35,829 nucleotides of DNA from Actinomycetota bacterium (lineage in GTDB: Bacteria > Actinomycetota > Actinomycetes > Nanopelagicales > Nanopelagicaceae), in contig JAPOKG010000008.1 in NCBI GenBank assembly GCA_029977785.1, positions 1-35,829 on the forward strand, written 5' to 3'. Positions 23,127-33,845 of this stretch are shown here, piece after piece. The position numbers were made by a program, and so were the translations under genes. The notes under the pieces were generated by a model. The model saw only the letters and a program-made list of their open reading frames with translations, was not told where the DNA came from and searched no databases. The number at the start of each line of letters is the position of its first letter. The first letter of the stretch is position 1.

Positions 23127-25270
23127 CTCTTCGCCACCGCCTTAGGTGTTGGGCTCGCACTGACTGCTTTACCTGGGTTGAGAATAGATGGTTTCGCTTT
23201 TGTTGCTGGTGATATTCGTGGCAATTTGGTTGGCGGTTTTCCTTCGGGGAAGAGCGCTAACTCTGGTTTTGCGGTGCGGCCTTGAACTCCGAAGAGTGCT
23301 TCAAAAATGTTCTTTACTCCAATACCTGAAGTGCTTGCACCATATCCACCCTGGCTCACCATCATCACAACGGCATATCGTGGGCTCTGCGTTGGTGCAT
23401 ATGCGGCATACCAAGATGTATCGGCCTTCAATGAACCATTGAGATTTCTTCCAAAGACTTGCGCAGTTCCTGTCTTTCCAGATGTCTGAACTGGGAATCC
23501 ATTAAAGACTCCCGCTGAAGTACCAGTGAGAGTAACTTCGTGGAGAGATTCTTGTAAAAGTTTGAGTGTGACAGGGTCTACGCCAATATCTCCAAGGTTT
23601 TCTGATTGAAATTTCTTCACAACGGTACCGTCAGATTTCACAACAGCTTTGGCAATCGTTGGCTTCCAGATAGTTCCCCCATTTGCGATAGCTGCATACA
23701 TCTGTGCCAACTTAATCGGAGTAATGACGGTATCTCCCTGACCAATTGAGAAGTTGACGGCGTCTCCAGCACGGATTTTGTCGCCATTCAAACAATTCTC
23801 TCGGGCGAGCTCGAGCAAGAAAGGAGTCTGTGCAGATTTTTTAGTACGTTCCTTGTAGTTGCAGTAGAAATCCTTATTTTGACTGTACCAATCTTTACGC
23901 CACTGGCGATCAGCAAGACGCCCTGAAGACTCAGAAGGTAGGTCGATACCTGTCTTCACGCCAATCTGGAAACGTTTTGCGGCGTTATAAAAATAGTCAT
24001 TAGCGTTTGATTTCGGGCGAAGTCCACCGTCGCGGACCCATTCGTCGTAGGCAATCTGATACCAAATAGTGTCACAGGAAATCGCTATCGCCTTCTTGAT
24101 GGAGATTGTTCCTTGCGCTCTACTTTCAAAGTTTTTAAATGCACGATTTCCTACTTGAACCTCTGCTGGGCAGGCATAGTTCTTCTTTAGGTCATAACCT
24201 GCATCAGCGGCAGCAACAAGTGAGACAGCCTTAAATGTAGAAGCTGGAGCGTAGAGACCTTGCAAAGCTCTATTGAGCGCTGGGACGCCAGCCTTCTCGC
24301 TAAATAAGTTGTTCGCTTGCTCAACGCTTAAGCCCCGTTCAAATGCGTTTGGATCAAAGGTGGGATGAGATGCAAGTGCCAGTACCTGACCATTACGCAC
24401 ATCCATCACAATCGCAGCTCCTCCATCTGCCGGAAAGCCAAGCCCGCGAGCACGCTTTACTGCATCAGCTAGCGCCTTCTCAGAAGCCGCTTGCAGTCGC
24501 ATATCAAGACTCGTCACAAGATGTGAACCGGCGATTGGCTCCGTATTTTTTCGGGTAGTTGTTACCGCTTCTTTGCGATCTACGATAAAAGTTTTAATTC
24601 CTGGCACGCCGCGAAGGTATGAGTCATACATACTTTCAAGCCCTGCCTTACCGATGGACTCAGAGCGGAAATATGTCCTTCCATTTGCCCCAGATAAATC
24701 TTCTTCAGTTAGTGGGCCGACATAGCCGAGTACATGTCCGCCACTAAGCCCTAAATTTTCTGGATAGCTTCTAATTGCAACTGGTGAGGCTGTCACGCCT
24801 GGATAGCGATCTGAACGCTCAACGATGCGAAGTGCAAGTTGTGGGTCGGCCTCTTTAGTAATTGGAATGGGTTGGAAACGTGATCCAGTCCAGCATCCAG
24901 CTTTCTGACCCTTGGGAAGTTCGCCGCAAAGTCGAGTACGTTGCCACACATCGGCATAGTTCAGACCAAGTAGCCCTACCAAGTCCCGAATTACTGCTTC
25001 ACCTTTATCTGGCAACTTATCTATTTTGGTGCGATCTACTGTGATTGCTAGGCCGACTTTATTCAGTGCCAAAGGGACACCGGAAGAGTCAACGATGAAA
25101 CCACGATTTGCAGGCGTTACAACGTCACGACTCTGGATGCTCAGCGCTGCATCACGATAAATCGGGCCTGCTGCAATCTGGAGATAAAAGAGCCGTCCGA
25201 AGAGCGCCAACATGAGACTAGCAAAGAAGATTTGAGTAACGAGAAGACTCAGGCGAGAACGTTGATTCAT
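23123..25270 (-). CDS. mrdA: penicillin-binding protein 2 (elongasome transpeptidase)
   Basis: 715 aa; one N-terminal TM, PBP dimer domain, active-site STFK, ISCD, SGKTGTAQVFG; adjacent to rodA and mreBCD. Confidence 0.93.
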   Translation of the reverse strand: MNQRSRLSLLVTQIFFASLMLALFGRLFYLQIAAGPIYRDAALSIQSRDVVTPANRGFIVDSSGVPLALNKVGLAITVDRTKIDKLPDKGEAVIRDLVGLLGLNYADVWQRTRLCGELPKGQKAGCWTGSRFQPIPITKEADPQLALRIVERSDRYPGVTASPVAIRSYPENLGLSGGHVLGYVGPLTEEDLSGANGRTYFRSESIGKAGLESMYDSYLRGVPGIKTFIVDRKEAVTTTRKNTEPIAGSHLVTSLDMRLQAASEKALADAVKRARGLGFPADGGAAIVMDVRNGQVLALASHPTFDPNAFERGLSVEQANNLFSEKAGVPALNRALQGLYAPASTFKAVSLVAAADAGYDLKKNYACPAEVQVGNRAFKNFESRAQGTISIKKAIAISCDTIWYQIAYDEWVRDGGLRPKSNANDYFYNAAKRFQIGVKTGIDLPSESSGRLADRQWRKDWYSQNKDFYCNYKERTKKSAQTPFLLELARENCLNGDKIRAGDAVNFSIGQGDTVITPIKLAQMYAAIANGGTIWKPTIAKAVVKSDGTVVKKFQSENLGDIGVDPVTLKLLQESLHEVTLTGTSAGVFNGFPVQTSGKTGTAQVFGRNLNGSLKADTSWYAAYAPTQSPRYAVVMMVSQGGYGASTSGIGVKNIFEALFGVQGRTAKPELALFPEGKPPTKLPRISPATKAKPSILNPGKAVSASPTPKAVAKR

Positions 25271-25788
25271 ATTCGTGAGCTCAACCCAAAGACGTTTGCG
25301 TGAATAAACGAAATAACTTTAAGCAATAGCGGAGAGATAATTGCTGTCCAGAAAGCTGTCCCTGCAAGGCTCCAGAAAATACTCTGCAGATTCCCTGCTT
25401 CCTCTCCCAAAAGTATTCCTAGAACGAGATAAACGATGCGTGCTGCAACAGTTCCGATTGTTGTAAGCAGGACGATATTGATTGGGTTGGCACGAATATT
25501 GTCATCACCATAACCTAGAAAAGCGACTGAATAGCAAGCGATAATCATTACTAGAGTCCACTGCCCCATCGGACCTGATGAACTTTGCGACAAATCCATT
25601 GCAAGTCCTGCCCCAAAACCTGTGAGCGCACCAATTTCAGGTGTGCTCAGCGCTGCCCAAATAAGAGCAACAATCAATAACAGATTAAAACCACCAAGCG
25701 GAAGGCGAAATTGGGTGACAACAGCTTCTTGTAAGAGAAAGACAGTGAGAAAGATTGGAGTCGAATAAAGAAAACTGCGCAGTGACAT
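25267..25788 (-). CDS. mreD: rod shape-determining protein MreD
   Basis: 173 aa membrane protein; position between mreC and pbp2; ALTGFGAGLAMDLSQSSSGPMGQWTLV. Confidence 0.88.
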   Translation of the reverse strand: MSLRSFLYSTPIFLTVFLLQEAVVTQFRLPLGGFNLLLIVALIWAALSTPEIGALTGFGAGLAMDLSQSSSGPMGQWTLVMIIACYSVAFLGYGDDNIRANPINIVLLTTIGTVAARIVYLVLGILLGEEAGNLQSIFWSLAGTAFWTAIISPLLLKVISFIHANVFGLSSRI

Positions 25789-25800
25789 AGCTACATTCGC

Positions 25801-26724
25801 TTAATTAGTTGGGCTCGGTGACGGCGTAACAAATACAGTCACGGTAGGTATTGGAGTTGGGATTGGCTTGGGTGGTACAAGAGCATCTCGTGGATCTGTG
25901 CCTTCACCCGATACGACAACTGCGACTACTCCTAAAGTTGAGAAGTTGGTATAGAACTTCACGTCAGCTGTCTGAGTAACGGCACCGGGTGAATTATCAA
26001 CATCTGTCACTGAACCAATCGGCACCCCTGGAACAAAGGGTCTACCGCCCTGGCTACCGCGAGCAAGAAGAACGTCGCCCTTCCTAATCTGTGTGCGGTT
26101 ATCTAAGAGTTGGAGAACTCCACGGCGAGTGCCTTGTCCGCTCAAGATTCCAATCTGCTGTGAACCCGCGATACGCGCGCCGATACGAAATGCTGGGTCT
26201 GATGCCAACTGCACAAGTGCGCTATTTGGATATACATACTTAACGACACCAACTAGCCCATACCCCGATAAGACAGTCATATTGCTACGCACGCCAGAGT
26301 TGGAACCAACGTCGATCGTAATTGATTGAGTATATGAAGTTGTTGAGCCATGAGAAATAACCTTGGCGCCAACTACCTTATATCCAGCGGTTCCAGCAAG
26401 ATCAAGAACGCCATTTAACTGCTTTAAGAGAGCATCGGCGTTCTTACGATTCTGCAAGGTAAGGCGCAACTTATCGTTTTCTGCTTGTAGCTTTTCAATT
26501 TTGTTACGAGTGCGACCGAGGCTTGTTACATCTGAGAGAAAATTACGGAGTGGAGAAATGGCCCATGAACCAGCTTTTTGAACGGGTGTAAGCGCTGTCT
26601 GAGTTCCTGTGCGCAGACCATCGATTACTTGCACACCGCGGAGATCAAGAGTGATCAAAAAAAGCGAGGTGACAATTAAAACGATGATAAGTAAGCGACC
26701 GCGGTTGTCGCCGCCGTAGCGCAC
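25801..26724 (-). CDS. mreC: rod shape-determining protein MreC
   Basis: 307 aa; N-terminal TM, coiled coil (KIEKLQAENDKLRLTLQNRK), VVGAKVISHGSTTSYTQSITIDVGSNSGVRSNMTVLSGYGLVGVV. Confidence 0.94.
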   Translation of the reverse strand: MRYGGDNRGRLLIIVLIVTSLFLITLDLRGVQVIDGLRTGTQTALTPVQKAGSWAISPLRNFLSDVTSLGRTRNKIEKLQAENDKLRLTLQNRKNADALLKQLNGVLDLAGTAGYKVVGAKVISHGSTTSYTQSITIDVGSNSGVRSNMTVLSGYGLVGVVKYVYPNSALVQLASDPAFRIGARIAGSQQIGILSGQGTRRGVLQLLDNRTQIRKGDVLLARGSQGGRPFVPGVPIGSVTDVDNSPGAVTQTADVKFYTNFSTLGVVAVVVSGEGTDPRDALVPPKPIPTPIPTVTVFVTPSPSPTN

Positions 26725-26734
26725 TTTAGATTAC

Positions 26735-27766
26735 CTATCGACGAGGCTCGGAGATCAAAACCTTTTCAAGGGCTTCAAACTCTTCAATGCACTTACCGGA
26801 GCCTTCAACAACTGCATCGAGTGGGCGATCTGCAATATGAATTGGCATGCCGGTCTCTTTGCGAAGTCTTTCATCAAGCCCCTTAAGAAGGGCTCCTCCA
26901 CCAGTAAGAACGATTCCACGATCCATGAGATCCGAAGAAAGTTCCGGTGGACACTTATCAAGAGTTGCCTTGACTGCGTTAACAATCTGATTGACAGGCT
27001 CTTCAAGTGCTTTGCGAATTTCAGCAGCTGTGACCACGATGGTCTTTGGTAGACCTGTAGCCAAATCACGACCACGAATTTCAGCATCGTTTTCACCCTG
27101 CAGTGGGTAGGCAGAACCGATAGCCATTTTGATTTCTTCAGCGGTACGTTCTCCGAGAAGCAATGAATATTCACGCTTGGTCCAATTAATAATTGATTGA
27201 TCTAGCTCATCGCCACCAATACGGATTGAGAGCGCTGTAACGATTCCACCGAGTGAAATCACAGCTACTTCAGTCGTACCGCCACCGATATCAACCACCA
27301 TATTTCCGGTTGGTTCGTGGATCGGAAGACCTGCACCGATTGCTGCAGCCATTGGCTCTTCAATGATGTAAACCTTGCGTGCACCTGCAGCGTATCCAGC
27401 ATCCTTGACCGCACGCTGTTCAACACCTGTGATACCCGATGGGACGCAGACAACGATACGTGGCTTTGCTAGATAGCTACGGCGATGGACTTTCTGAATA
27501 AAGTAACGGAGCATGCGCTCAGTGGTGTCAAAGTCTGCAATCACGCCATCTTTAAGTGGGCGAATAGCCACGATGTTGCCAGGAGTACGGCCAATCATCT
27601 TCTTGGCTTCAAGTCCAACAGCGAGAATTCCACCAGTGTCTTGGTTGACTGCAACTACAGATGGCTCATTAAGAACGATGCCACGACCTCGGACATAGAC
27701 GAGCGTATTTGCAGTACCTAGATCCACGGCCATATCGCGGCCGATGAAGGACATTCTGTTAGACAT
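26735..27766 (-). CDS. mreB: rod shape-determining protein MreB
   Basis: 343 aa actin-like ATPase; [72 protein letters not shown]. Confidence 0.97.
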   Translation of the reverse strand: MSNRMSFIGRDMAVDLGTANTLVYVRGRGIVLNEPSVVAVNQDTGGILAVGLEAKKMIGRTPGNIVAIRPLKDGVIADFDTTERMLRYFIQKVHRRSYLAKPRIVVCVPSGITGVEQRAVKDAGYAAGARKVYIIEEPMAAAIGAGLPIHEPTGNMVVDIGGGTTEVAVISLGGIVTALSIRIGGDELDQSIINWTKREYSLLLGERTAEEIKMAIGSAYPLQGENDAEIRGRDLATGLPKTIVVTAAEIRKALEEPVNQIVNAVKATLDKCPPELSSDLMDRGIVLTGGGALLKGLDERLRKETGMPIHIADRPLDAVVEGSGKCIEEFEALEKVLISEPRR

Positions 27767-28189
27767 TTATTTCCCTTCGAAGAAGATTGCTATTTCACGT
27801 GCTGCAGATTCTGGTGAATCAGAGCCGTGAACAATATTTTGTACAACTTTGGTTCCTTGATCGCGAGCAAGATCCCCGCGGATGGTGCCAGGGGCAGCAA
27901 CTGTTGGATCGGTTACTCCTGCAAGTGAACGGAAGCCTTCGATTACTCGATTGCCTTCAGCAACAATCGCAACTATGGGACCGGACATCATGAACTCAAC
28001 GAGTGGTTCAAAGAATGGCTTGCCCTGATGTTCTGCGTAATGCTTTTCAAGAAGCGCACGATCGGCTTGCATCATACGAAGCGCAGAAATTTTGTAACCC
28101 TTTGCTTCGATACGAGCAATGACTTCGCCAACCAAACCACGTGCAACGCCGTCTGGCTTGACTAGGACGAGTGTCTTTTCTGTGCTCAC
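27767..28189 (-). CDS. ndk: nucleoside diphosphate kinase
   Basis: 140 aa; [63 protein letters not shown] start. Confidence 0.97.
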   Translation of the reverse strand: MSTEKTLVLVKPDGVARGLVGEVIARIEAKGYKISALRMMQADRALLEKHYAEHQGKPFFEPLVEFMMSGPIVAIVAEGNRVIEGFRSLAGVTDPTVAAPGTIRGDLARDQGTKVVQNIVHGSDSPESAAREIAIFFEGK

Positions 28190-28195
28190 TGGTGC

Positions 28196-28201
28196 AGTCT
28201 A
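28196..28201 (-). promoter_or_regulatory. predicted -10 element of ndk (leaderless geometry)
   Basis: Minus strand TAGACT-GCACCA-GTG, directly after the upstream gene's TAA. Confidence 0.45.
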
Positions 28202-28537
28202 TTAGGGGTTTGGAGTCTTGGAAGCCATGAGCGCTGCCCGAGCCGCCTCACCCTTACGACCCACCACTATGGCTGCAATCCAGAGTCCCCCAAAGATTAG
28301 CCCCACAATGGCCATGGACGGCACAACAACGGCATATCCAATCATCGAAATTTGCAGAAGTGATCCCACAATCCAACCTATGCGCTTCTTGAGAAGTCCT
28401 GGGGTGAGCAGCATTAAAAGTGCAATGACTGCTCCAGCAATAATCGCTGCGGAACCGTGGTTATCTTTTGCAAGCAACATAGCAAAGCCCATAATGAAAA
28501 CTTCCATGATGAGTACTGCCGATGCCAACATGCGCAC
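28202..28537 (-). CDS. DUF4233 family membrane protein
   Basis: 111 aa, about 4 TM; sits between folC and ndk, as the DUF4233 gene does in other Actinobacteria. Confidence 0.8.
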   Translation of the reverse strand: MRMLASAVLIMEVFIMGFAMLLAKDNHGSAAIIAGAVIALLMLLTPGLLKKRIGWIVGSLLQISMIGYAVVVPSMAIVGLIFGGLWIAAIVVGRKGEAARAALMASKTPNP

Positions 28538-29895
28538 TAGAAAGTCTCCTTTGCAAACTTTTTACGAATTATCGTGCGCGATTCTCCCACCGAAACAACT
28601 GAACCGGTAATTAAAATTCCGATGGTTTCATCACTCAAGGGTCTAATACAGTCTTTCACCGCTTTATCGATTGCTTCGGTAAGTGTTGGCGTCGAGAAAG
28701 TGCGATCGCTTCCAAAGATTTCAGCGGCCATCTTCTCGAGATCAGTTACTTTCATTCCCCGCGGTGAAGAGTTTGCGGTGACGATGATTGAATCCATCAC
28801 TTGTTCTAGCTCCAAGAGAATCCCCCGGACATCCTTATCCCCCATAGGCGCAAAAATTCCGATAACTTCATCGAAGGTGAACTCACTCTGAATCGTTTCA
28901 GCAATAGCCGCGGCCCCATGAGGGTTGTGGGCAGCATCAATAATGATTGTGGGGTCGCGATGCAGTACTTCACAGCGGCCAGGTGACTTCACGTTGGCAA
29001 ATCCTGCCCGGACCGCTTCAATATCTAAATCCTGATCACCAAAGAACGCCTCCACTGCCACAAGCGCTGCTGCTGCATTGGATGCTTGGTGCTTTCCATG
29101 AAGCGGAATGAAGATATCTGGATAGATTTCTTTGGCTCCTTGAATTGTCACCAGTTGTCCGCCAACAGCGACCGCTCGAGAAATCACTGAGTACTCAACG
29201 CCCTCGCGCGCGATATCAGCACCCACTGCTGCGGCTTGCTTCAGTAACTCGACCGCGCTTTCTGGTTCTTGGTGCGCCATGACTACAAAGCCGCCCTCTT
29301 TAATGATGCCAGCTTTAGTCTGTGCAATTTCAGCAAGAGTCTCGCCTAAATATTCAGTGTGATCTAAGCCGATCGGCATAATCATCGAGACATCTGCAGC
29401 AACTACATTGGTGGCATCCCATTGGCCACCCATACCTACTTCAATGATGCCAACATCAATTGGATGCTCTGCGAAAGCCACAAAGGCAAGAGCAGTGATT
29501 GCTTCAAAGAACGAGATGGGATGCTCAAACTTTGAATCCATTAAATCAAGGTAAGCGGCAATGTCGTTGTAGGCAAAGATCGCAGCGCTAGCCGTAATGG
29601 GTTCGCCATTGATGGCGATGCGTTCTAAGAAGCTTTCTAAGTGTGGGCTGGTAAATCTGCCGGTGCGCAGCCCCATCTCAAAGAGAAGCGAATCGACCAT
29701 GCGTGATGTTGATGTCTTGCCGTTGGTGCCACCGATATGAATTGTTGGATAGGTCAGTTGAGGCGAGCCCAAAATATCGACGAGCGCTGCAATTCTTTCT
29801 AAGCTCGGTTCAATACGAGTCTCAGGCCAACGCTTGAGCAGCGCCGCTTCAATCGCGTCGATGCGCGCTTGATCATCTGCTGAGATATGTGCCAT
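28537..29895 (-). CDS. folC: bifunctional folylpolyglutamate synthase/dihydrofolate synthase
   Basis: 452 aa; IHIGGTNGKTSTSRMVDSLL, GRFTSPHLESFLERIAINGEPI, DAAHNPHGAAA. Confidence 0.94.
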   Translation of the reverse strand: MAHISADDQARIDAIEAALLKRWPETRIEPSLERIAALVDILGSPQLTYPTIHIGGTNGKTSTSRMVDSLLFEMGLRTGRFTSPHLESFLERIAINGEPITASAAIFAYNDIAAYLDLMDSKFEHPISFFEAITALAFVAFAEHPIDVGIIEVGMGGQWDATNVVAADVSMIMPIGLDHTEYLGETLAEIAQTKAGIIKEGGFVVMAHQEPESAVELLKQAAAVGADIAREGVEYSVISRAVAVGGQLVTIQGAKEIYPDIFIPLHGKHQASNAAAALVAVEAFFGDQDLDIEAVRAGFANVKSPGRCEVLHRDPTIIIDAAHNPHGAAAIAETIQSEFTFDEVIGIFAPMGDKDVRGILLELEQVMDSIIVTANSSPRGMKVTDLEKMAAEIFGSDRTFSTPTLTEAIDKAVKDCIRPLSDETIGILITGSVVSVGESRTIIRKKFAKETF

Positions 29896-32475
29896 TTATT
29901 TAAGCGCTGCAAGTTGCGCAGTGATGCGCTCTATATCGGCTGTTGTTGCAGCTAAGCGTTCTTTGATTTCTACAACAACTGAAGCAGGAGCCTTTGCCAT
30001 AAATCCTTCATTGCCTAACTTCACTTCAGCAGTCTTGAGATCTTTCTGCGCTGTTGCTAAATCTTTTTCTAAGCGGGCGCGTTCTGCAACAACATCGACT
30101 GTTCCAGATAAATCTAGTTCAACCTTCATAGCGCCAATTTCTACAGAAGCGCTCGGTGTGAAATCTGTGAGCTCTAGCTTAAGTAAGAAAGCCATCGCTG
30201 ATGAATAGGCGGTCACTTCGGCAGGGGCAATAATGCGTCCTGGAATCTTCTGGCTTGGTTTAACGCCTTGATCGTTACGGAAGCGACGAACCTCGGTGAT
30301 AATTTTCTGAAGTTCACCAATGAGAGTCTCAGACTTCTTATCGATATGCGCTGTATCGGCTTCTGGCCACACAGCGGTAACAAGAGTTTCTTTGCCTGTC
30401 AGCGTTGTCCAGAGAGTTTCGGTAATAAATGGCATCACTGGATGTAGCAGGCGGAATAAGGTGTCAAGAACATGGCCAAGTACGCGTTGTGAATCTGCGG
30501 CGTTACCTGAGGCAAAAGTTTCTTTAGAAAGTTCTAGATACCAGTCACAGAGATCATCCCAAGCGAAGTGATAGATGGTTTCGCAGGCACGAGCGAATTC
30601 GTAACTTTCCAGGAGCGCTGTGTATTCGGTAGTTGTCTCGCTTAGGCGGGAGAGAATCCACGCATCAATTGCTGAAAGTGAACTCTGCGCCGGAAGTGGG
30701 CCTTCGGTCGTTGCGCCATTCATCATGGCAAAACGAGTTGCGTTCCAGAGTTTGGTCGCAAAGTTTCGAGAACCTGCAATCCAATCTTCAGCAAGTGCTT
30801 GATCTTTACCTGGGTTAGAGCCACGCGCCAGAGTGAAGCGAAGCGCATCTGCTCCGTACTTGTCGATAAATTCAAGTGGGTCAACAACGTTGCCACGAGA
30901 TTTAGACATCTTCTTTCCGAATTGATCGCGCACAAGTCCATGCAGAACGATGGTGTGGAATGGTGGTACGCCATCCATGGCAAAGAGGCCAAAGAGCATC
31001 ATGCGTGCTACCCAGAAGAACAAGATGTCGTAGCCTGTAACAAGCACACTAGTTGGATAGAACTTCTTTACATCTGCTGTCTGATTTGGCCAACCCAAAG
31101 TCGAAAATGGCCAGAGTGCGGATGAGAACCAGGTATCAAGAACATCTGGATCTTGTGTGTAACCAGCTGGCGCACTTTCGCCAGGACCTACGACGATGAC
31201 TTCATCGTTTGGTCCATACCAAACTGGAATGCGATGTCCCCACCAGAGTTGGCGAGAGATACACCAGTCGTGCATGTTATCTACCCACTCAAAGTAACGT
31301 GGAGCTAACTCCGCTGGTTCAATCTTGACGCGACCATCACGCACAGCATCGCCGGCAGCTTTTGCCAGAGGTGCAACCTTTACAAACCATTGCTTAGATA
31401 AACGCGGTTCGACAGTTGTATCGCAACGTGAACAGTGCCCGACTGCGTGGATGTAAGGGCGCTTCTCAGCAACGATACGCCCCATCTCTTTGAGCTTAGC
31501 GACAACTGCAACGCGTGCTTCAAAACGATCCATGCCATCAAATTCAGTGCCAGTCCCATCCATGACGCCGTGTTCATTCATGATTACGACGAAAGGCACG
31601 TTATGTCGCATCGCCATTTCAAAGTCATTTGGATCATGAGCTGCAGTTACCTTTACAGCACCTGTTCCGAAGTCGGGGTCCACTAGCTCGTCGGCAATGA
31701 TCGGAATCATGCGGTTAACCAAAGGCAAAAGAACTTCAGTACCAATCATGTGCTTGTAGCGCGGATCATCAGGGTGGACTGCGACAGCGCCATCGCCCAT
31801 CATGGTTTCAGCGCGAGTGGTTGCAACAACAATGCTCGCTTCGCCATCGCCGTAGCGAACCTGAACGAATTCACCTTCATCATCCTGATGCTCAACTTCA
31901 ATATCCGAGAGCGCAGTAAGGCAGCGTGGACACCAGTTAATGATGCGTTCGGCGCGATAGATAAGCCCTTGATCAAAGAGTTTCTTGAAGATTGTTAAAA
32001 CTGCCTTCGATAGATTCTCATCCATCGTGAACGCTTCGCGCGACCAATCGACAGAATCTCCGAGGCGCTTCATCTGTCCAAGAATCTGTCCACCAGATTC
32101 GGCTTTCCATTCCCAGACTTTCTTTACAAAATCTTCGCGCCCTAAATCGTGGCGAGATAATCCTTTTGCCGCTAACTGTTTTTCAACAACGTTCTGTGTA
32201 GCAATTCCTGCATGGTCCATTCCAGGTAGCCAGAGAGCTTCAAAGCCCTGCATGCGCTTTAGGCGAGTTAAACAATCTTGCAGCGTTTGATCGAGCGCAT
32301 GGCCAATATGAAGGTTGCCTGTGACATTAGGTGGAGGGATAACGATTGTGAATGGTTCTTTAGAAGAATTTGCATCTGCTGTGAAATATCCAGAGTCAAT
32401 CCATTTTTTGTAGAGCGGACCTTCGATATCGCCAGGAACAAATGACGATGCTAGTTCGCGCTGATTGGAAGACAT
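29896..32475 (-). CDS. valS: valyl-tRNA synthetase
   Basis: 859 aa; [44 protein letters not shown]-terminal coiled coil. Confidence 0.97.
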   Translation of the reverse strand: MSSNQRELASSFVPGDIEGPLYKKWIDSGYFTADANSSKEPFTIVIPPPNVTGNLHIGHALDQTLQDCLTRLKRMQGFEALWLPGMDHAGIATQNVVEKQLAAKGLSRHDLGREDFVKKVWEWKAESGGQILGQMKRLGDSVDWSREAFTMDENLSKAVLTIFKKLFDQGLIYRAERIINWCPRCLTALSDIEVEHQDDEGEFVQVRYGDGEASIVVATTRAETMMGDGAVAVHPDDPRYKHMIGTEVLLPLVNRMIPIIADELVDPDFGTGAVKVTAAHDPNDFEMAMRHNVPFVVIMNEHGVMDGTGTEFDGMDRFEARVAVVAKLKEMGRIVAEKRPYIHAVGHCSRCDTTVEPRLSKQWFVKVAPLAKAAGDAVRDGRVKIEPAELAPRYFEWVDNMHDWCISRQLWWGHRIPVWYGPNDEVIVVGPGESAPAGYTQDPDVLDTWFSSALWPFSTLGWPNQTADVKKFYPTSVLVTGYDILFFWVARMMLFGLFAMDGVPPFHTIVLHGLVRDQFGKKMSKSRGNVVDPLEFIDKYGADALRFTLARGSNPGKDQALAEDWIAGSRNFATKLWNATRFAMMNGATTEGPLPAQSSLSAIDAWILSRLSETTTEYTALLESYEFARACETIYHFAWDDLCDWYLELSKETFASGNAADSQRVLGHVLDTLFRLLHPVMPFITETLWTTLTGKETLVTAVWPEADTAHIDKKSETLIGELQKIITEVRRFRNDQGVKPSQKIPGRIIAPAEVTAYSSAMAFLLKLELTDFTPSASVEIGAMKVELDLSGTVDVVAERARLEKDLATAQKDLKTAEVKLGNEGFMAKAPASVVVEIKERLAATTADIERITAQLAALK

Positions 32476-32482
32476 AGAGGCG

Positions 32483-32488
32483 ATTCTA
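32483..32488 (-). promoter_or_regulatory. predicted -10 element of valS (near-leaderless geometry)
   Basis: Minus strand TAGAAT-CGCCTCT-ATG in the 22 bp gap after clpX. Confidence 0.4.
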
Positions 32489-32497
32489 GTTTACTTT

Positions 32498-33796
32498 TTA
32501 AGCGCTTTTCTCCTCAGAAGACTTCTCGCGACGAGAAGCGCGCTTAGGAATATCACCAGTTCGATTTACCAAGGTTGGCGCTGCACCATCTTCAATGCAT
32601 GCCTTCTCGATTACTACCTTCGCAATATCGGTGCGGCTAGGCACGTCGTACATCACGGAAAGCAGCACTGATTCCATGATTGCGCGCAATCCACGTGCAC
32701 CAGTACCGCGCTTGAGAGCAAGCTCTGCGATTGCATCAAGGGATTCAGGAGTAAATTCAAGTTCGACATCATCGAGATCAAAGAGCTTCTGATATTGCTT
32801 TACGAGAGCGTTCTTTGGTTCGGTCAGAATCTGCATCAAGGCGGGCTTATCTAGTTGCTCAACGCTAGTGAGAACAGGCAAGCGACCGATGAATTCAGGG
32901 ATCATGCCAAACTTAAGTAAATCTTCAGGCATGACGTCAGCGAAGATATCTTTACGATTCTTATCTTCAGCAGTTTGAAGTTCTGCACCAAAACCAACTC
33001 CTGATGAACCGCTACGGGCTTCAATGATTTTATCGAGGCCAGCGAATGCGCCACCAACGATGAAAAGAACGTTGGTTGTATCAATCTGAATAAATTCTTG
33101 ATGTGGATGCTTGCGTCCGCCTTGTGGTGGGACAGAGGCGACTGTTCCTTCAATAATCTTCAATAGCGCTTGCTGCACACCTTCACCTGAAACATCGCGA
33201 GTAATTGATGGGTTCTCAGATTTACGAGCCACCTTATCGATTTCATCGATATAGATAATTCCTGTTTCAGCTTTCTTGACATCATAATCTGCTGCCTGCA
33301 AAAGCTTGAGAAGAATGTTTTCAACATCTTCACCGACATAACCAGCTTCAGTGAGCGCTGTTGCATCGGCGATTGCAAAAGGAACATTGAGCATACGGGC
33401 CAGAGTTTGCGCCATGAGGGTTTTGCCGCAACCTGTTGGTCCTAGGAGAAGAATGTTTGACTTCGCGAGTTCGATTCCATCATCGCTACGTGAGTCACCA
33501 GATTGCACACGCTTGTAATGGTTGTAGACAGCAACAGAGAGTGACTTCTTGGCGCGATCCTGGCCGATGACATATTGATCAAGAAATTCAAAGATAGCTT
33601 GTGGCTTTGGGAGTTCACTTAAACCAAGAGATGCTGCTTCAGAGAGTTCTTCAACGATGATCTCGTTACAGAGCTCGATACATTCGTCGCAGATGTAAAC
33701 GCCGGGACCTGCAATAAGTTTCTTGACTTGCTTCTGGGTCTTGCCGCAGAAAGAACATTTGAGAAGGTCGTTCGCTTCACCGATACGTGTAGACAT
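32498..33796 (-). CDS. clpX: ATP-dependent Clp protease ATP-binding subunit ClpX
   Basis: 432 aa; zinc finger [33 protein letters not shown], Walker [38 protein letters not shown]. Confidence 0.98.
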   Translation of the reverse strand: MSTRIGEANDLLKCSFCGKTQKQVKKLIAGPGVYICDECIELCNEIIVEELSEAASLGLSELPKPQAIFEFLDQYVIGQDRAKKSLSVAVYNHYKRVQSGDSRSDDGIELAKSNILLLGPTGCGKTLMAQTLARMLNVPFAIADATALTEAGYVGEDVENILLKLLQAADYDVKKAETGIIYIDEIDKVARKSENPSITRDVSGEGVQQALLKIIEGTVASVPPQGGRKHPHQEFIQIDTTNVLFIVGGAFAGLDKIIEARSGSSGVGFGAELQTAEDKNRKDIFADVMPEDLLKFGMIPEFIGRLPVLTSVEQLDKPALMQILTEPKNALVKQYQKLFDLDDVELEFTPESLDAIAELALKRGTGARGLRAIMESVLLSVMYDVPSRTDIAKVVIEKACIEDGAAPTLVNRTGDIPKRASRREKSSEEKSA

Positions 33797-33802
33797 GGGT
33801 AA

Positions 33803-33808
33803 AGAGTA
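33803..33808 (-). promoter_or_regulatory. predicted -10 element of clpX (leaderless geometry)
   Basis: Minus strand TACTCT-TTACCC-ATG. Confidence 0.4.
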
Positions 33809-33823
33809 GTTTTCACGCCTAAG

Positions 33824-33845
33824 AAATGTGCCCTAAATCTGCCCT
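33824..33845 (-). repeat. perfectly adjacent 11-bp direct repeat upstream of clpX
   Basis: Minus strand AGGGCAGATTT|AGGGCACATTT (10/11 identical); overlaps the expected -35 region. Confidence 0.75.

Noticed and set aside
29896-32500. T-box or other leader upstream of valS
   Set aside because: Only 22 bp separate clpX and valS, leaving no room for a T-box; only a -10-like element is seen.
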